Positions 17,352 to 24,284 of a DNA stretch of 29,647 nt are shown piece by piece; the stretch's first letter is position 1; every line of letters begins with the position of its first letter. Location: positions 1-29,647 of the forward strand of contig NZ_CAADXO010000041.1 in the NCBI RefSeq assembly GCF_900753045.1, given 5' to 3'. The position numbers and the translations under genes were made by a program. The notes under the pieces were generated by a model. It saw only the letters and a program-made list of their open reading frames with translations. It had not been told where the DNA came from and ran no database searches. Source of the stretch: an uncultured Phascolarctobacterium sp. GTDB lineage: Bacteria > Bacillota > Negativicutes > Acidaminococcales > Acidaminococcaceae.

Positions 17352-17380
17352 ATTATAGCAGAATCTCTCTTAAAAAGCAA
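17352..17380 (-). promoter_or_regulatory. Promoter of secA
   Basis: The minus strand shows TTGCTT (17375-17380), a 17-bp spacer ending in TGC, and a perfect -10 TATAAT (17352-17357), making an extended -10 promoter. It sits just downstream of the hpf terminator. The 5' leader before secA contains a small AGGTGT/ACACC hairpin (about 17323-17342) of unknown meaning. Confidence 0.7.
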
Positions 17381-17410
17381 AAAGCACAGGTGAATTTCCT
17401 GTGCTTTTTT
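17379..17410 (-). terminator. Terminator between hpf and secA
   Basis: The arms AAAAAGCACAGG (17379-17390) and CCTGTGCTTTTTT (17398-17410) form a 12-bp stem with a 7-nt loop, flanked by A and T runs on both sides. It starts 26 bp past the hpf stop and ends where the secA promoter begins. Confidence 0.85.
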
Positions 17411-17436
17411 GTGAAGTTTAGGTTAAAATATTTGTT

Positions 17437-17976
17437 TTATTTCAGTTCCGGGCTCAGCAAGCCGTATTTGCCATCCTTACGGCGGTAAACTACATTGGTA
17501 GCACCAAGATCAGGATCGTAGAATACGAAGAAATCGTGGTTCAACAGATTCATTTGCAGAATTGCTTCTTCCGGAGTCATAGGATGCATGATGAAGCGTT
17601 TATTCTTGATGATTTCGAATTCGCCTTCATCAGCAGCTTCTGTAGCCGGAGCAGGAGCAGGAACAGCGGTATCAGCAAAGTTGCTGTATTTTCTCTTCAT
17701 CAGACGGGTTTTATATTTGTGAATCTGACGTTCAATTTTCTCTACAACCAAATCAATGGAGGAATACATATCTTTCGTGGTTTCCTGTGCTCTCAGCAGA
17801 ATGCCGCTTGCAGGAACTGTAATTTCTACAATATGGTTACCTTTCTCAACCTTCAGTACTGCAGAAATGTCACCAACAGTCTTAAACTGCTTAGTAACCT
17901 TGGTAATTTTTTTCTCCACATACTCTTTCAGAGCCGGGGTTACATCAATGTTTCTGCCTTTTACGTTTACACTCAT
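17437..17976 (-). CDS. hpf: Ribosome hibernation promoting factor, long form
   Basis: From the ATG at 17976 (AAAGGAGG 8 nt upstream) this is a 179-residue long-form HPF. The N-terminal S30AE/RaiA domain (about 1-95, MSVNVKGRNIDVTPALKEYV onward) binds the decoding centre. A Pro/Ala/Glu-rich linker follows (about 105-120). The C-terminal domain (about 122-179, RFIMHPMTPEEAILQMNLL) mediates 100S dimer formation in other Firmicutes. A 16-codon upstream extension of the frame runs through the ribosome binding site and is rejected. The gene lies before secA and prfB, a conserved Firmicute order, but has its own promoter, a structured leader and a terminator, which fits growth-phase-dependent control. 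Confidence 0.94.
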   Translation of the reverse strand: MSVNVKGRNIDVTPALKEYVEKKITKVTKQFKTVGDISAVLKVEKGNHIVEITVPASGILLRAQETTKDMYSSIDLVVEKIERQIHKYKTRLMKRKYSNFADTAVPAPAPATEAADEGEFEIIKNKRFIMHPMTPEEAILQMNLLNHDFFVFYDPDLGATNVVYRRKDGKYGLLSPELK

Positions 17977-18106
17977 AATCAATGCCTCCTTTGGTATGTC
18001 GCCAAATTGCTTCGGTGCTACCATTTTTCTATCAAGGGCTCGGGCTTTATCCCTTTGCTTCTATATTTCGCTATAGAGGCGAAAACTCCTGCTAAAGTTT
18101 GCAAAA
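17977..18106 (-). promoter_or_regulatory. Structured 5' leader of hpf
   Basis: The leader holds several helices. CCGAA-GCAA-UUUGG (18002-18015) is closed by a GNRA tetraloop and flanked by GGUA/UACC just before the ribosome binding site. AAGGG/CCCUU lies near 18031-18055. Two hairpins cannot form together: TCTATA...TATAGA (18060-18077) and TTCGC...GCGAA (18067-18083). A conserved RNA, the raiA motif, is known upstream of hpf/raiA in Firmicutes; whether this is that RNA I cannot say. Confidence 0.5.
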
Positions 18107-18135
18107 ATTATCTAATTTGCTTAGATTTGTTGCAA
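18107..18135 (-). promoter_or_regulatory. Candidate promoter of hpf
   Basis: TTGCAA (18130-18135) and GATAAT (18107-18112) are separated by 17 bp on the minus strand. This would start an RNA with a leader of about 125 nt ahead of hpf. Each box deviates from consensus, so strength is uncertain. Confidence 0.55.
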
Positions 18136-18177
18136 TAGTGTTACATTGCTTACAGCTTATAACTGATTTTAACATTC

Positions 18178-18585
18178 TCATCTCATAAACGCACAGCAAC
18201 CATACTTTTCAACTCTTTTTAACCCAACATATTCATAAAAAGCAATATTTTTTTCACTTGATTCCGTAAGGAGCTGCAGTTGATAGACGTCTGCATACTT
18301 TTCCATAACTCTTCGCATAAGCTGTGAACCAATACCATGTCGCTGATACTCCGGCAGTACTATTAAATCCTGCAGGAAAACTATAGAAGAACCATCACCG
18401 ACAGCACGGAGTAACCCCACAAGCTTGTCATCAGCATAAGCCGCTAAAACATAAAGTGAATTCTTATAAGCTTTCCTTAGCATTACCGGATTATTGGTAT
18501 AATTACTCCAGCCAACACTACTATATAACGCCATAATTTCGGCTTCATTGTAGGTCTTGTATTCTGCAAATCTAAGTCCATTCAT
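18178..18585 (-). CDS. GNAT-family N-acetyltransferase
   Basis: The preferred start is the ATG at 18585, which overlaps the TGA of the preceding CGGC gene by 1 nt and gives 135 residues; the frame is open to 18636 but runs into that gene. The GNAT core is visible: VFLQDLIVLPEYQRHGIGSQLMRRV carries the acetyl-CoA-binding Q/RxxGxG/A loop (QRHGIG), then LQLLTESSEKNIAFYEYVGL with the C-terminal FY motif. The acyl acceptor cannot be predicted. It is the last gene downstream of the B12 locus and is translationally coupled to its neighbour. I see no clear terminator between its stop and the hpf promoter. Confidence 0.85.
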   Translation of the reverse strand: MNGLRFAEYKTYNEAEIMALYSSVGWSNYTNNPVMLRKAYKNSLYVLAAYADDKLVGLLRAVGDGSSIVFLQDLIVLPEYQRHGIGSQLMRRVMEKYADVYQLQLLTESSEKNIAFYEYVGLKRVEKYGCCAFMR

Positions 18586-18938
18586 CAATGCGTACCTTCC
18601 ACAATCGTCAATCCCGCAGCCTCCAAGCGCTCGCAAATTTCTTCAATTTTTTTGCAGGTAACCTCATCGCCATTATCCGTGCGCTGCTTAACGCAAGCAC
18701 CAACATGCACTACATCAGGCTTCAGCCCGATAATACACTCCAGCTTTTCTTCGATACCCTCTTGGTATTTAAAGTGACAGTCATCGCAGCCGTTGCAGCT
18801 CCAATAAGCCTCCAGCTCCAGCGGTTCTTCGCCATATCTGGTGAAGGCACCGGTTTTTTTATTAAATGCCTTTAAACAAGCTGCGCCTGTACAAACATTA
18901 TTTGAACGCAAGCAGCGTAAAATTACAATACGTTTCAT
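18585..18938 (-). CDS. CGGC-domain protein (putative metal binding)
   Basis: This 117-residue cytoplasmic protein has no signal peptide and ten cysteines. Cys9, Cys16 and Cys21 lie near the start, a YWSCNGCDDCHFKY cluster lies near residues 45-58, and further Cys are at about 68, 82, 95 and 102. The arrangement (early Cys, CxGCxxC, then HVGACVKQ) fits the CGGC-domain family, thought to bind metal; here CNGC replaces CGGC. Its ATG overlaps the stop of the repeat protein gene by 4 nt (ATGA), and it overlaps the GNAT gene by 1 nt, so the three are coupled. A link to cobalt or cobalamin is only suggested by location. Confidence 0.75.
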   Translation of the reverse strand: MKRIVILRCLRSNNVCTGAACLKAFNKKTGAFTRYGEEPLELEAYWSCNGCDDCHFKYQEGIEEKLECIIGLKPDVVHVGACVKQRTDNGDEVTCKKIEEICERLEAAGLTIVEGTH

Positions 18939-20134
18939 TCATGCCTCCCAAAGTCCTTACTGATTTTGTTCTTAACCTCACGGCAATCTTCAACAGTCAG
19001 ACCGATTTTCAGCGCCACATCCTGCCAGGAATTCTTCGGCGTTTTCAAATCAATAACATCCTTAATATCCAGACCGGCCTTTTGTGCCAGCAGATAAGAA
19101 CTGTTGATATGATGCATTGCGTAGCCCATATGCATATATTTTTTTGTTACCTTCTGCGGAATATCCATGCGTTCTGCCAGACGGCGCGCCTGATAATCCA
19201 CGCAGCGGTCAAAATATACCTGCGGTGTTAAGCCAAGCACATATTTCATGCGCTCCCAGGAATATTTATCGCGCAGGTCAATGATTTCCTGCAGCGTTTT
19301 TTTGCTCATGTAGGCATGCAGGCAGATATCCTCCAAGCCTTCAAAGCCATATTTTTCGTACAGCGGCAGCAGCTCTGCTTCATCAAAAAGATAATCAGCG
19401 TGGAAAATCCGTACTGCTCTTTCCGCTGTCATGTTGCGCGTATGCAAACCGGCAAAGCCTGCACCGCTGCGCTGACCGCGTCCTCTGAAGGCGAAAGGCT
19501 GGTCCTGTTTTGCTTCCTGCTGCAAGCCAAGCTTTGCCTTAACCTGCTCCCAGTCACAGGTAACAGTGCGCATTGGCAGCACCTGTGCCAAAGTTTTATC
19601 GCTTTCCTTAGCCAGCTTGGCAGCTTGCAGAATATCGCCCAGCGGATAGCCCTGTCGCAGATATTTCAGCGCCGTTTCCCTGTCTACCGGGCTGTCGGCA
19701 GGCAGATAGCTTGCCTGATACTCCATATATTTTTCGGCATACAGCTTAGGCGTCAATCCCAGCTGCGCACGCACCCTGCCCCAGGTGGCAGGCTGGCGCA
19801 GCTGCAGCACCTTTTCTACCGGCTCACCGGAAAGATATGCATACAAGCAGGCTGTGTTCATATCGCCATAGCTGTGGCCGATATTTAACAGTCGCAGCAT
19901 ATCAGAATAACGATAGCCGTATGCGGACTGCAGTTTTTCCGCAGCCTCTGCATTGGAAATCTGCGGCCGGCGCATGCGCGGCGGCATCGGCGAACGCTTG
20001 CCGTCCTTGGGCGGCGGCAGCATCATTTTGCTTTCCTGCGGCGGTGCAGGCTGAGCAGCGAAGGCAGCAGGAGCTGCTACGCTGCCGGCAAAGAACATGG
20101 CCATAAATGCCGGAATCAATAAAAGCTTTTTCAT
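18935..20134 (-). CDS. Secreted protein with internal repeats, unknown function
   Basis: This protein has 399 residues. A signal peptide (about 1-27, ending AAFAA) is followed by a Pro/Met/Lys-rich segment (28-57) and then two long homologous halves. Each half contains a unit of the form ICLHAYMS..TLQEIIDLR..YSWERMKYVLGLTPQVY, then a second unit with KYLRQGYPLGDILQAAKLA...LAQVL...WEQVKAKLGL. The second half repeats these as KKYMHMGYAMHHINSSYLLA...IKDVIDLK...WQDVALKIGL. That makes four related helical units. I do not recognise a named family. It should be periplasmic. A gap of about 100 bp separates it from the ATPase gene, with a TATAAT that might add local transcription; the start has AAGGAGGG. 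It could be an accessory of B12 uptake or a separate envelope factor. Confidence 0.8.
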   Translation of the reverse strand: MKKLLLIPAFMAMFFAGSVAAPAAFAAQPAPPQESKMMLPPPKDGKRSPMPPRMRRPQISNAEAAEKLQSAYGYRYSDMLRLLNIGHSYGDMNTACLYAYLSGEPVEKVLQLRQPATWGRVRAQLGLTPKLYAEKYMEYQASYLPADSPVDRETALKYLRQGYPLGDILQAAKLAKESDKTLAQVLPMRTVTCDWEQVKAKLGLQQEAKQDQPFAFRGRGQRSGAGFAGLHTRNMTAERAVRIFHADYLFDEAELLPLYEKYGFEGLEDICLHAYMSKKTLQEIIDLRDKYSWERMKYVLGLTPQVYFDRCVDYQARRLAERMDIPQKVTKKYMHMGYAMHHINSSYLLAQKAGLDIKDVIDLKTPKNSWQDVALKIGLTVEDCREVKNKISKDFGRHE

Positions 20135-20235
20135 TTTAACCCTCCTTGAACAGAAAAAATATTATAGTAGGTCAAAAAACTTAAAATACTTCGAGGAGCG
20201 GTGAGGCCGCAGATGGCGCCTTATCCGCCGCCGTC

Positions 20236-21006
20236 CTACATCCAATGTTGTGGCAAATAAACTATATTAATTCTTCCGGAGGCGTCTTCATCCACTCTGC
20301 AGCGCACCTCATACATATCATAAATAAACTTTTCCGTCAGCAGCTCACGCGGAGTTCCCATGCCCACAATCTGTCCATCCTTAATCGCAACCAGACGGTC
20401 ACAGTACATCGCTGCGATATTCAGATCATGCACTGCTGCTACAACAGTCAAATCAAGTGATTTTACAATATCCATAATCTGCAGCTGGTACTTGATATCC
20501 AGATGGTTCGTCGGCTCGTCCAGCACCAGACATTCCGTCTGCTGCGTCAGCGCCCGCGCCAAAATTACGCGCTGCTGCTCGCCGCCGCTCAGGGTAGCAA
20601 AGCTGCGTTCTTCAAAGTCCGCCAAACCTACAGTTGCCAGCGCTTTACGCGCAATCTGGTAATCCTTAAGATTATCACGCTCCAGCATTTTCTTGTGTGG
20701 AGAACGCCCCATCAGCACAACCTCCAGCACCGAAAAATCAAAGCTGTAAACATTATGCTGTGCTACTACCGCCAGCTGCAGCGCCGATTCACGGTAGGAA
20801 AGCTCGTCCAACGGCGTTCCGTTGAAGGTAATTTTGCCGGCCGTAGGCTTCTGCACACGGTAAACGCATTTCAGAAAGGTGCTTTTGCCGCTGCCGTTAG
20901 GCCCGATAATGCCCACAAATTCCTTATTATGCAGGCTGAAATCTATTCCCTTAAGAATTTCCTTTGGTCCGAAGGCCATTTTTACTGCTTCTGCTAAAAT
21001 CTCCAT
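20236..21006 (-). CDS. btuD: Cobalamin ABC transporter ATP-binding protein (BtuD/FecE type)
   Basis: This 256-residue ABC ATPase of the iron-siderophore/B12 importer class has Walker A GPNGSGKST near 35, a Q-loop VVAQHNVYSF near 80, signature LSGGEQQ near 139, Walker B CLVLDEPTNHLD near 159 and H-loop AVHDL. It powers the permease encoded 2 bp upstream, whose last codons GGA GGT supply its ribosome binding site. The substrate assignment to cobalamin rests on the riboswitch at the head of the operon; on sequence alone heme or siderophores would be possible. Confidence 0.88.
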   Translation of the reverse strand: MEILAEAVKMAFGPKEILKGIDFSLHNKEFVGIIGPNGSGKSTFLKCVYRVQKPTAGKITFNGTPLDELSYRESALQLAVVAQHNVYSFDFSVLEVVLMGRSPHKKMLERDNLKDYQIARKALATVGLADFEERSFATLSGGEQQRVILARALTQQTECLVLDEPTNHLDIKYQLQIMDIVKSLDLTVVAAVHDLNIAAMYCDRLVAIKDGQIVGMGTPRELLTEKFIYDMYEVRCRVDEDASGRINIVYLPQHWM

Positions 21007-21008
21007 TA

Positions 21009-22070
21009 TCAGTTACCTCCAAAGCCATAGGTTTTCTTAATCATCAGGTAAACAAAGCAGGGCGCGCCGATAAGTGAAATCAAAATACCGATTGGCAGCT
21101 CGGTGCGCGGAATAATTACACGGCACAGACCGTCGGCGATTACCAAAAATACCGCGCCGGTCAAAGCACTGACAGGTATAAGCTTTTTATGGTCTGTGCC
21201 CACCAGCATACGGATTACGTGCGGTACTACCAAGCCGACAAAGCCGACCATACCTGCAGCGTAAACTACAAAGCCGACGATAAGGGAGCTTACAAGCAGA
21301 TAAATCTGTCTGTAAATATGCAAATCAGTGCCCAAGGTCAAAGCAGATTCATCACCAAGCAGCATCAGGTTGAGCATACGGCTCTGCGTCCAGAAGAACA
21401 TTACTGCCAACACTACGATTGGTCCGATAACTGCCAGTGTTTCCCACTTGGCACCGGCAAAGCTGCCCATCATCCAGTAGGCAATAGTCTGCATGCCTTC
21501 CTTATTATTGGCAAAGTAAACGATAAAGCTGGAAAACGCACCGCAGACTGCGCTCAGTGCCATGCCTGCCAAAAGCAGCTTAACGGAATTGCTGCGCCCG
21601 CCCAGGTTAGAGATAAACAGTACGCCCAGCGACATAGCAAAGGCACCGATAAAGGCTGCAATGCCGACAAAGTTTTCACCCAGCGCCACGCCGATGCCCA
21701 GCAGAATTGCTGCTGTCGCACCCAGTGAAGCACCGGAGGAAATACCTAAAATATACGGGTCAGCCAAGGGGTTTTTTACTACAGCCTGCATGATAACGCC
21801 ACAGACCGAAAGGCCCATGCCTACCAAGGCAGCCAGCACCAGACGCGGCAAGCGCAGCAGCCAGATAATATCATGCACCGGTCCGCGGTCAACGCCTTCA
21901 ATAGGCTGTCCGCTGCAAAGCTGCTCTACAACTGTATTATAAATATTTACTAGCGGCAGCTTGACCGTGCCAATGGACAACGCCCAAAACAAAGCAACTA
22001 CCAGTAAAGCAAGCAAGCCTAAGCAGATAAACAAGTACCCCTGCTTCTTCAAAAATTCAACCATCATCAT
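21009..22070 (-). CDS. btuC: Cobalamin ABC transporter permease (BtuC/FecCD type)
   Basis: This protein of about 352 residues has roughly ten hydrophobic helices and FecCD-family motifs: LPRLVLAALVGMGLSVCGVIMQ near 73, NPLADPYILGISSGASLGA near 98, and GMVGFVGLVVPHVIRMLVG near 268 next to the coupling region. The C-terminal RTELPIGILISLIGAPCFVYLM is also typical. It forms the inner-membrane channel for the imported ligand. Three ATGs stand in a row; the first overlaps the TGA of the preceding gene and is only 2 nt from AAGGAG, so the second or third (22067, 22064) is likelier. Translation is coupled to the lipoprotein gene. Confidence 0.9.
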   Translation of the reverse strand: MMMVEFLKKQGYLFICLGLLALLVVALFWALSIGTVKLPLVNIYNTVVEQLCSGQPIEGVDRGPVHDIIWLLRLPRLVLAALVGMGLSVCGVIMQAVVKNPLADPYILGISSGASLGATAAILLGIGVALGENFVGIAAFIGAFAMSLGVLFISNLGGRSNSVKLLLAGMALSAVCGAFSSFIVYFANNKEGMQTIAYWMMGSFAGAKWETLAVIGPIVVLAVMFFWTQSRMLNLMLLGDESALTLGTDLHIYRQIYLLVSSLIVGFVVYAAGMVGFVGLVVPHVIRMLVGTDHKKLIPVSALTGAVFLVIADGLCRVIIPRTELPIGILISLIGAPCFVYLMIKKTYGFGGN

Positions 22071-23113
22071 TTCTCCTTATACAAATCCGGGTACATTCCG
22101 GCCGCAATAATTTTAATGCCATCATAGGTGCGCACTCCCGAGCTGTAAATAGCATACAGCGGCAAAGCCACCACTCGTCCCTGCTGCACGCAGCGAAGAT
22201 GCTTCAACGCTTTGTGTTTGGTGACGCGGTCAATCATATCCTGCTCACGCCCATAGTTAAATTCTGTTACCACAATAAAAATAACATCCGGGTCAAGCTC
22301 TACAACCTGCTCCAGGCCAATACTGCGCTGCTTTTCTGCCAGCAATTCACCGTGCAGCTCTTTGACAATATTGCCGGCCAAAGATTTTTCGCCGTAAACA
22401 GTCGGCTCCTTGCCCATAAATTCCAGCACCAGAGCACGCGGACGCTTTTGATAGCCTGCAGTCTGACTGATGGCAAAATTAACCTCCTGCTGCATCTGCC
22501 CTACAAGCTGCTGCGCCCTTTCGTTTTTATCAAAGATTTTGCCTAAGTCAAGAATATCCTTATATTCATTTTGCAGAGTACGCGGTTTTCCGTCACTCAT
22601 AGATGAGCGTGCAATAAAGGTATTAACCCCGCGCTTATGCCAAAAATCGGTAGTACGCAGCACCTTGGGACCAAAGGTAGAATGCCAACCGACAAGCAAA
22701 TCCGGCTTCAGCATCATTGTTGTTTCCACATCCAGAAGCTGCAATCCGGTATAAGGTATTTTGCTGTACTGCTCCTGATATTCCTTACGGAAAAACTTTT
22801 TATCCGGCACGCCGTTACCGGCGATAATGCGGTCGCCCACGCCTAAAGCCAGCAGTGTTTCAATGCTGTTCTGCCAGACTGCCACCACTCGCTGTGGCGG
22901 CTTCGTATATGTCATCTGCTCAGGCTCGCCCTGAGTATTGTAGTTTTCGATAGTTACTGGGTAGTGCGCAGGATTATAGGCATATTCTGCCGGTTGGTTA
23001 AAACGCAGCAACGCTTCCGGATTTTCCTTTACCGGCAAGGTAAGGATGTTGCGTTCGCAGCCGGTGAGCAGAGTAGCAAAGCTAACAATTATAATACATA
23101 AAATTTTTTTCAT
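22067..23113 (-). CDS. btuF: Cobalamin-binding lipoprotein of ABC importer, copy 2
   Basis: This 348-residue lipoprotein starts at the ATG at 23113, where AGGGGG lies 4 nt upstream; the frame opens 15 nt earlier, inside the neighbouring gene. The lipobox LLTGC puts the acylated Cys near residue 19. The mature part is a periplasmic-binding protein of the BtuF/FecB type, with PPQRVVAVWQNSIETLLALGVGDRIIAG near 78, MLKPDLLVGW near 138 and ELDPDVIFIV near 275. It should capture the ligand in the periplasm for the adjacent permease. It is a paralogue of the gene just upstream, with the same length and many identical blocks, such as RSTDFWHKRG against RTTDFWHKRG. Confidence 0.88.
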   Translation of the reverse strand: MKKILCIIIVSFATLLTGCERNILTLPVKENPEALLRFNQPAEYAYNPAHYPVTIENYNTQGEPEQMTYTKPPQRVVAVWQNSIETLLALGVGDRIIAGNGVPDKKFFRKEYQEQYSKIPYTGLQLLDVETTMMLKPDLLVGWHSTFGPKVLRTTDFWHKRGVNTFIARSSMSDGKPRTLQNEYKDILDLGKIFDKNERAQQLVGQMQQEVNFAISQTAGYQKRPRALVLEFMGKEPTVYGEKSLAGNIVKELHGELLAEKQRSIGLEQVVELDPDVIFIVVTEFNYGREQDMIDRVTKHKALKHLRCVQQGRVVALPLYAIYSSGVRTYDGIKIIAAGMYPDLYKEK

Positions 23114-23124
23114 AATTCCCCCTA

Positions 23125-24186
23125 TCATTCCTCAAAAAATCCCGGATCAGAATATAAATCAGGATACAACCCATGTGCTATTATCTTTATGCCATCCATA
23201 GTCCTGACTCCAGGCGTATAAATAGCATTCAACGGCAACGCAATTATCCGTTTATTTTTGGTACATGTTAAATGCTGAAACTCTCTTCTTTCATATACCT
23301 CTTTCATAATGGCATCCTTGTCTTTATATCGCGTTTCGCCTATTAAATAAAAAATTACATCAGGATCATATTCGATTATCTGCTCCGCACTTATTGACTT
23401 TTGATCAGCTGCCAATAATTCACCATTCAGTCTTTTTACCAAATCTCCGGCTAAGGAGTTTTCTCCGTAAATACCTAACTGCTTGCCCATACCGGCAAGT
23501 ATTAATGCACGGGGACGTTTTTTAAATTTGCGAGTATTGTTAACAACATCATTAATTTCTTTTTTCATTGCATTAACAATCTCTTCAGCCTTCTCCGATT
23601 TGTCAAAAACCTTCCCTAAGTTCAGAATATCATTAAATTCATTTTCTAATACCTGACCATTAGGTAACCAGGCAGAGGATACAGCAATATATGTCCCTGT
23701 TCCTCTCTTATGCCAAAAATCTGTGCTTCGTAAATATTTGGAAGTAAAAGTAGAATACCATCCTATTATCATATCCGGCTGTAGCATCAAGATAGTTTCC
23801 TGATCTAAATTTTCAATGCCTTTTATGGGAATATCTTCATACTGCTTTCTGTATTCTTTCTTGATGTATTGTGGGCTGAATACTCCCATTCCGGCAACAA
23901 TTCTGTCACCAACACCAAGCGCAATTGCTGTTTCAATAGAATTTTGCCAAACACAGACTATTCTTTGCGGAGGTTTCGAAAAAGACTGCTTTTCAAAGGT
24001 TCTGCCTGTTTTCAGGTTTTCAATGCTCGTCGGATAATGTGCAGCGTTATATGAATACTGTATAGGCTTATCAAAGCGTTTTAGTGCTTCAGGATTTTCC
24101 TGCACAGGTAATTTAAAGTAACTACTCGTACAACCGCTAAGCAGTAACGAAATAATCACACTTAATCCTATCCATAACTTTTGCAT
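23125..24186 (-). CDS. Cobalamin-binding lipoprotein of ABC importer, copy 1
   Basis: This 353-residue lipoprotein has lipobox LLSGC (Cys near 19) and the same BtuF/FecB-type domain: PPQRIVCVWQNSIETAIALGVGDRIVAG near 76, MLQPDMIIGW near 137, EYDPDVIFYL near 273. It aligns end to end with the next gene without large gaps; by eye about half the residues match. Its DNA is visibly richer in A+T than copy 2, so the pair is not a very recent duplication, and one may have been gained by transfer. The ribosome binding site (GGTGAT) is weak, and a strong hairpin lies just upstream, so expression may be lower than that of the receptor. Different corrinoids as ligands for the two copies is a possibility. 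Confidence 0.87.
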   Translation of the reverse strand: MQKLWIGLSVIISLLLSGCTSSYFKLPVQENPEALKRFDKPIQYSYNAAHYPTSIENLKTGRTFEKQSFSKPPQRIVCVWQNSIETAIALGVGDRIVAGMGVFSPQYIKKEYRKQYEDIPIKGIENLDQETILMLQPDMIIGWYSTFTSKYLRSTDFWHKRGTGTYIAVSSAWLPNGQVLENEFNDILNLGKVFDKSEKAEEIVNAMKKEINDVVNNTRKFKKRPRALILAGMGKQLGIYGENSLAGDLVKRLNGELLAADQKSISAEQIIEYDPDVIFYLIGETRYKDKDAIMKEVYERREFQHLTCTKNKRIIALPLNAIYTPGVRTMDGIKIIAHGLYPDLYSDPGFFEE

Positions 24187-24213
24187 AATATCACCGTTAA
24201 TACTTAAGAATAT

Positions 24214-24249
24214 GGCAAAGCACTACCGCCTACGCAGTAGTGCTTTGCC
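24214..24249 (-). other. Perfect 13-bp hairpin between receptor and lipoprotein genes
   Basis: The arms GGCAAAGCACTAC (24214-24226) and GTAGTGCTTTGCC (24237-24249) pair perfectly around a 10-nt loop in the intercistronic gap. No T-run follows on the minus strand, so it is more likely an RNA-stability or processing element, or a partial attenuator, than a full terminator. Confidence 0.7.
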
Positions 24250-24284
24250 TAAAAAGAGATAGAGTATGATGTATCAGCTAAAAG

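Noticed and set aside
17977..18024. 16-codon upstream extension of hpf
   Set aside because: It reads through the AAAGGAGG that serves the ATG at 17976.
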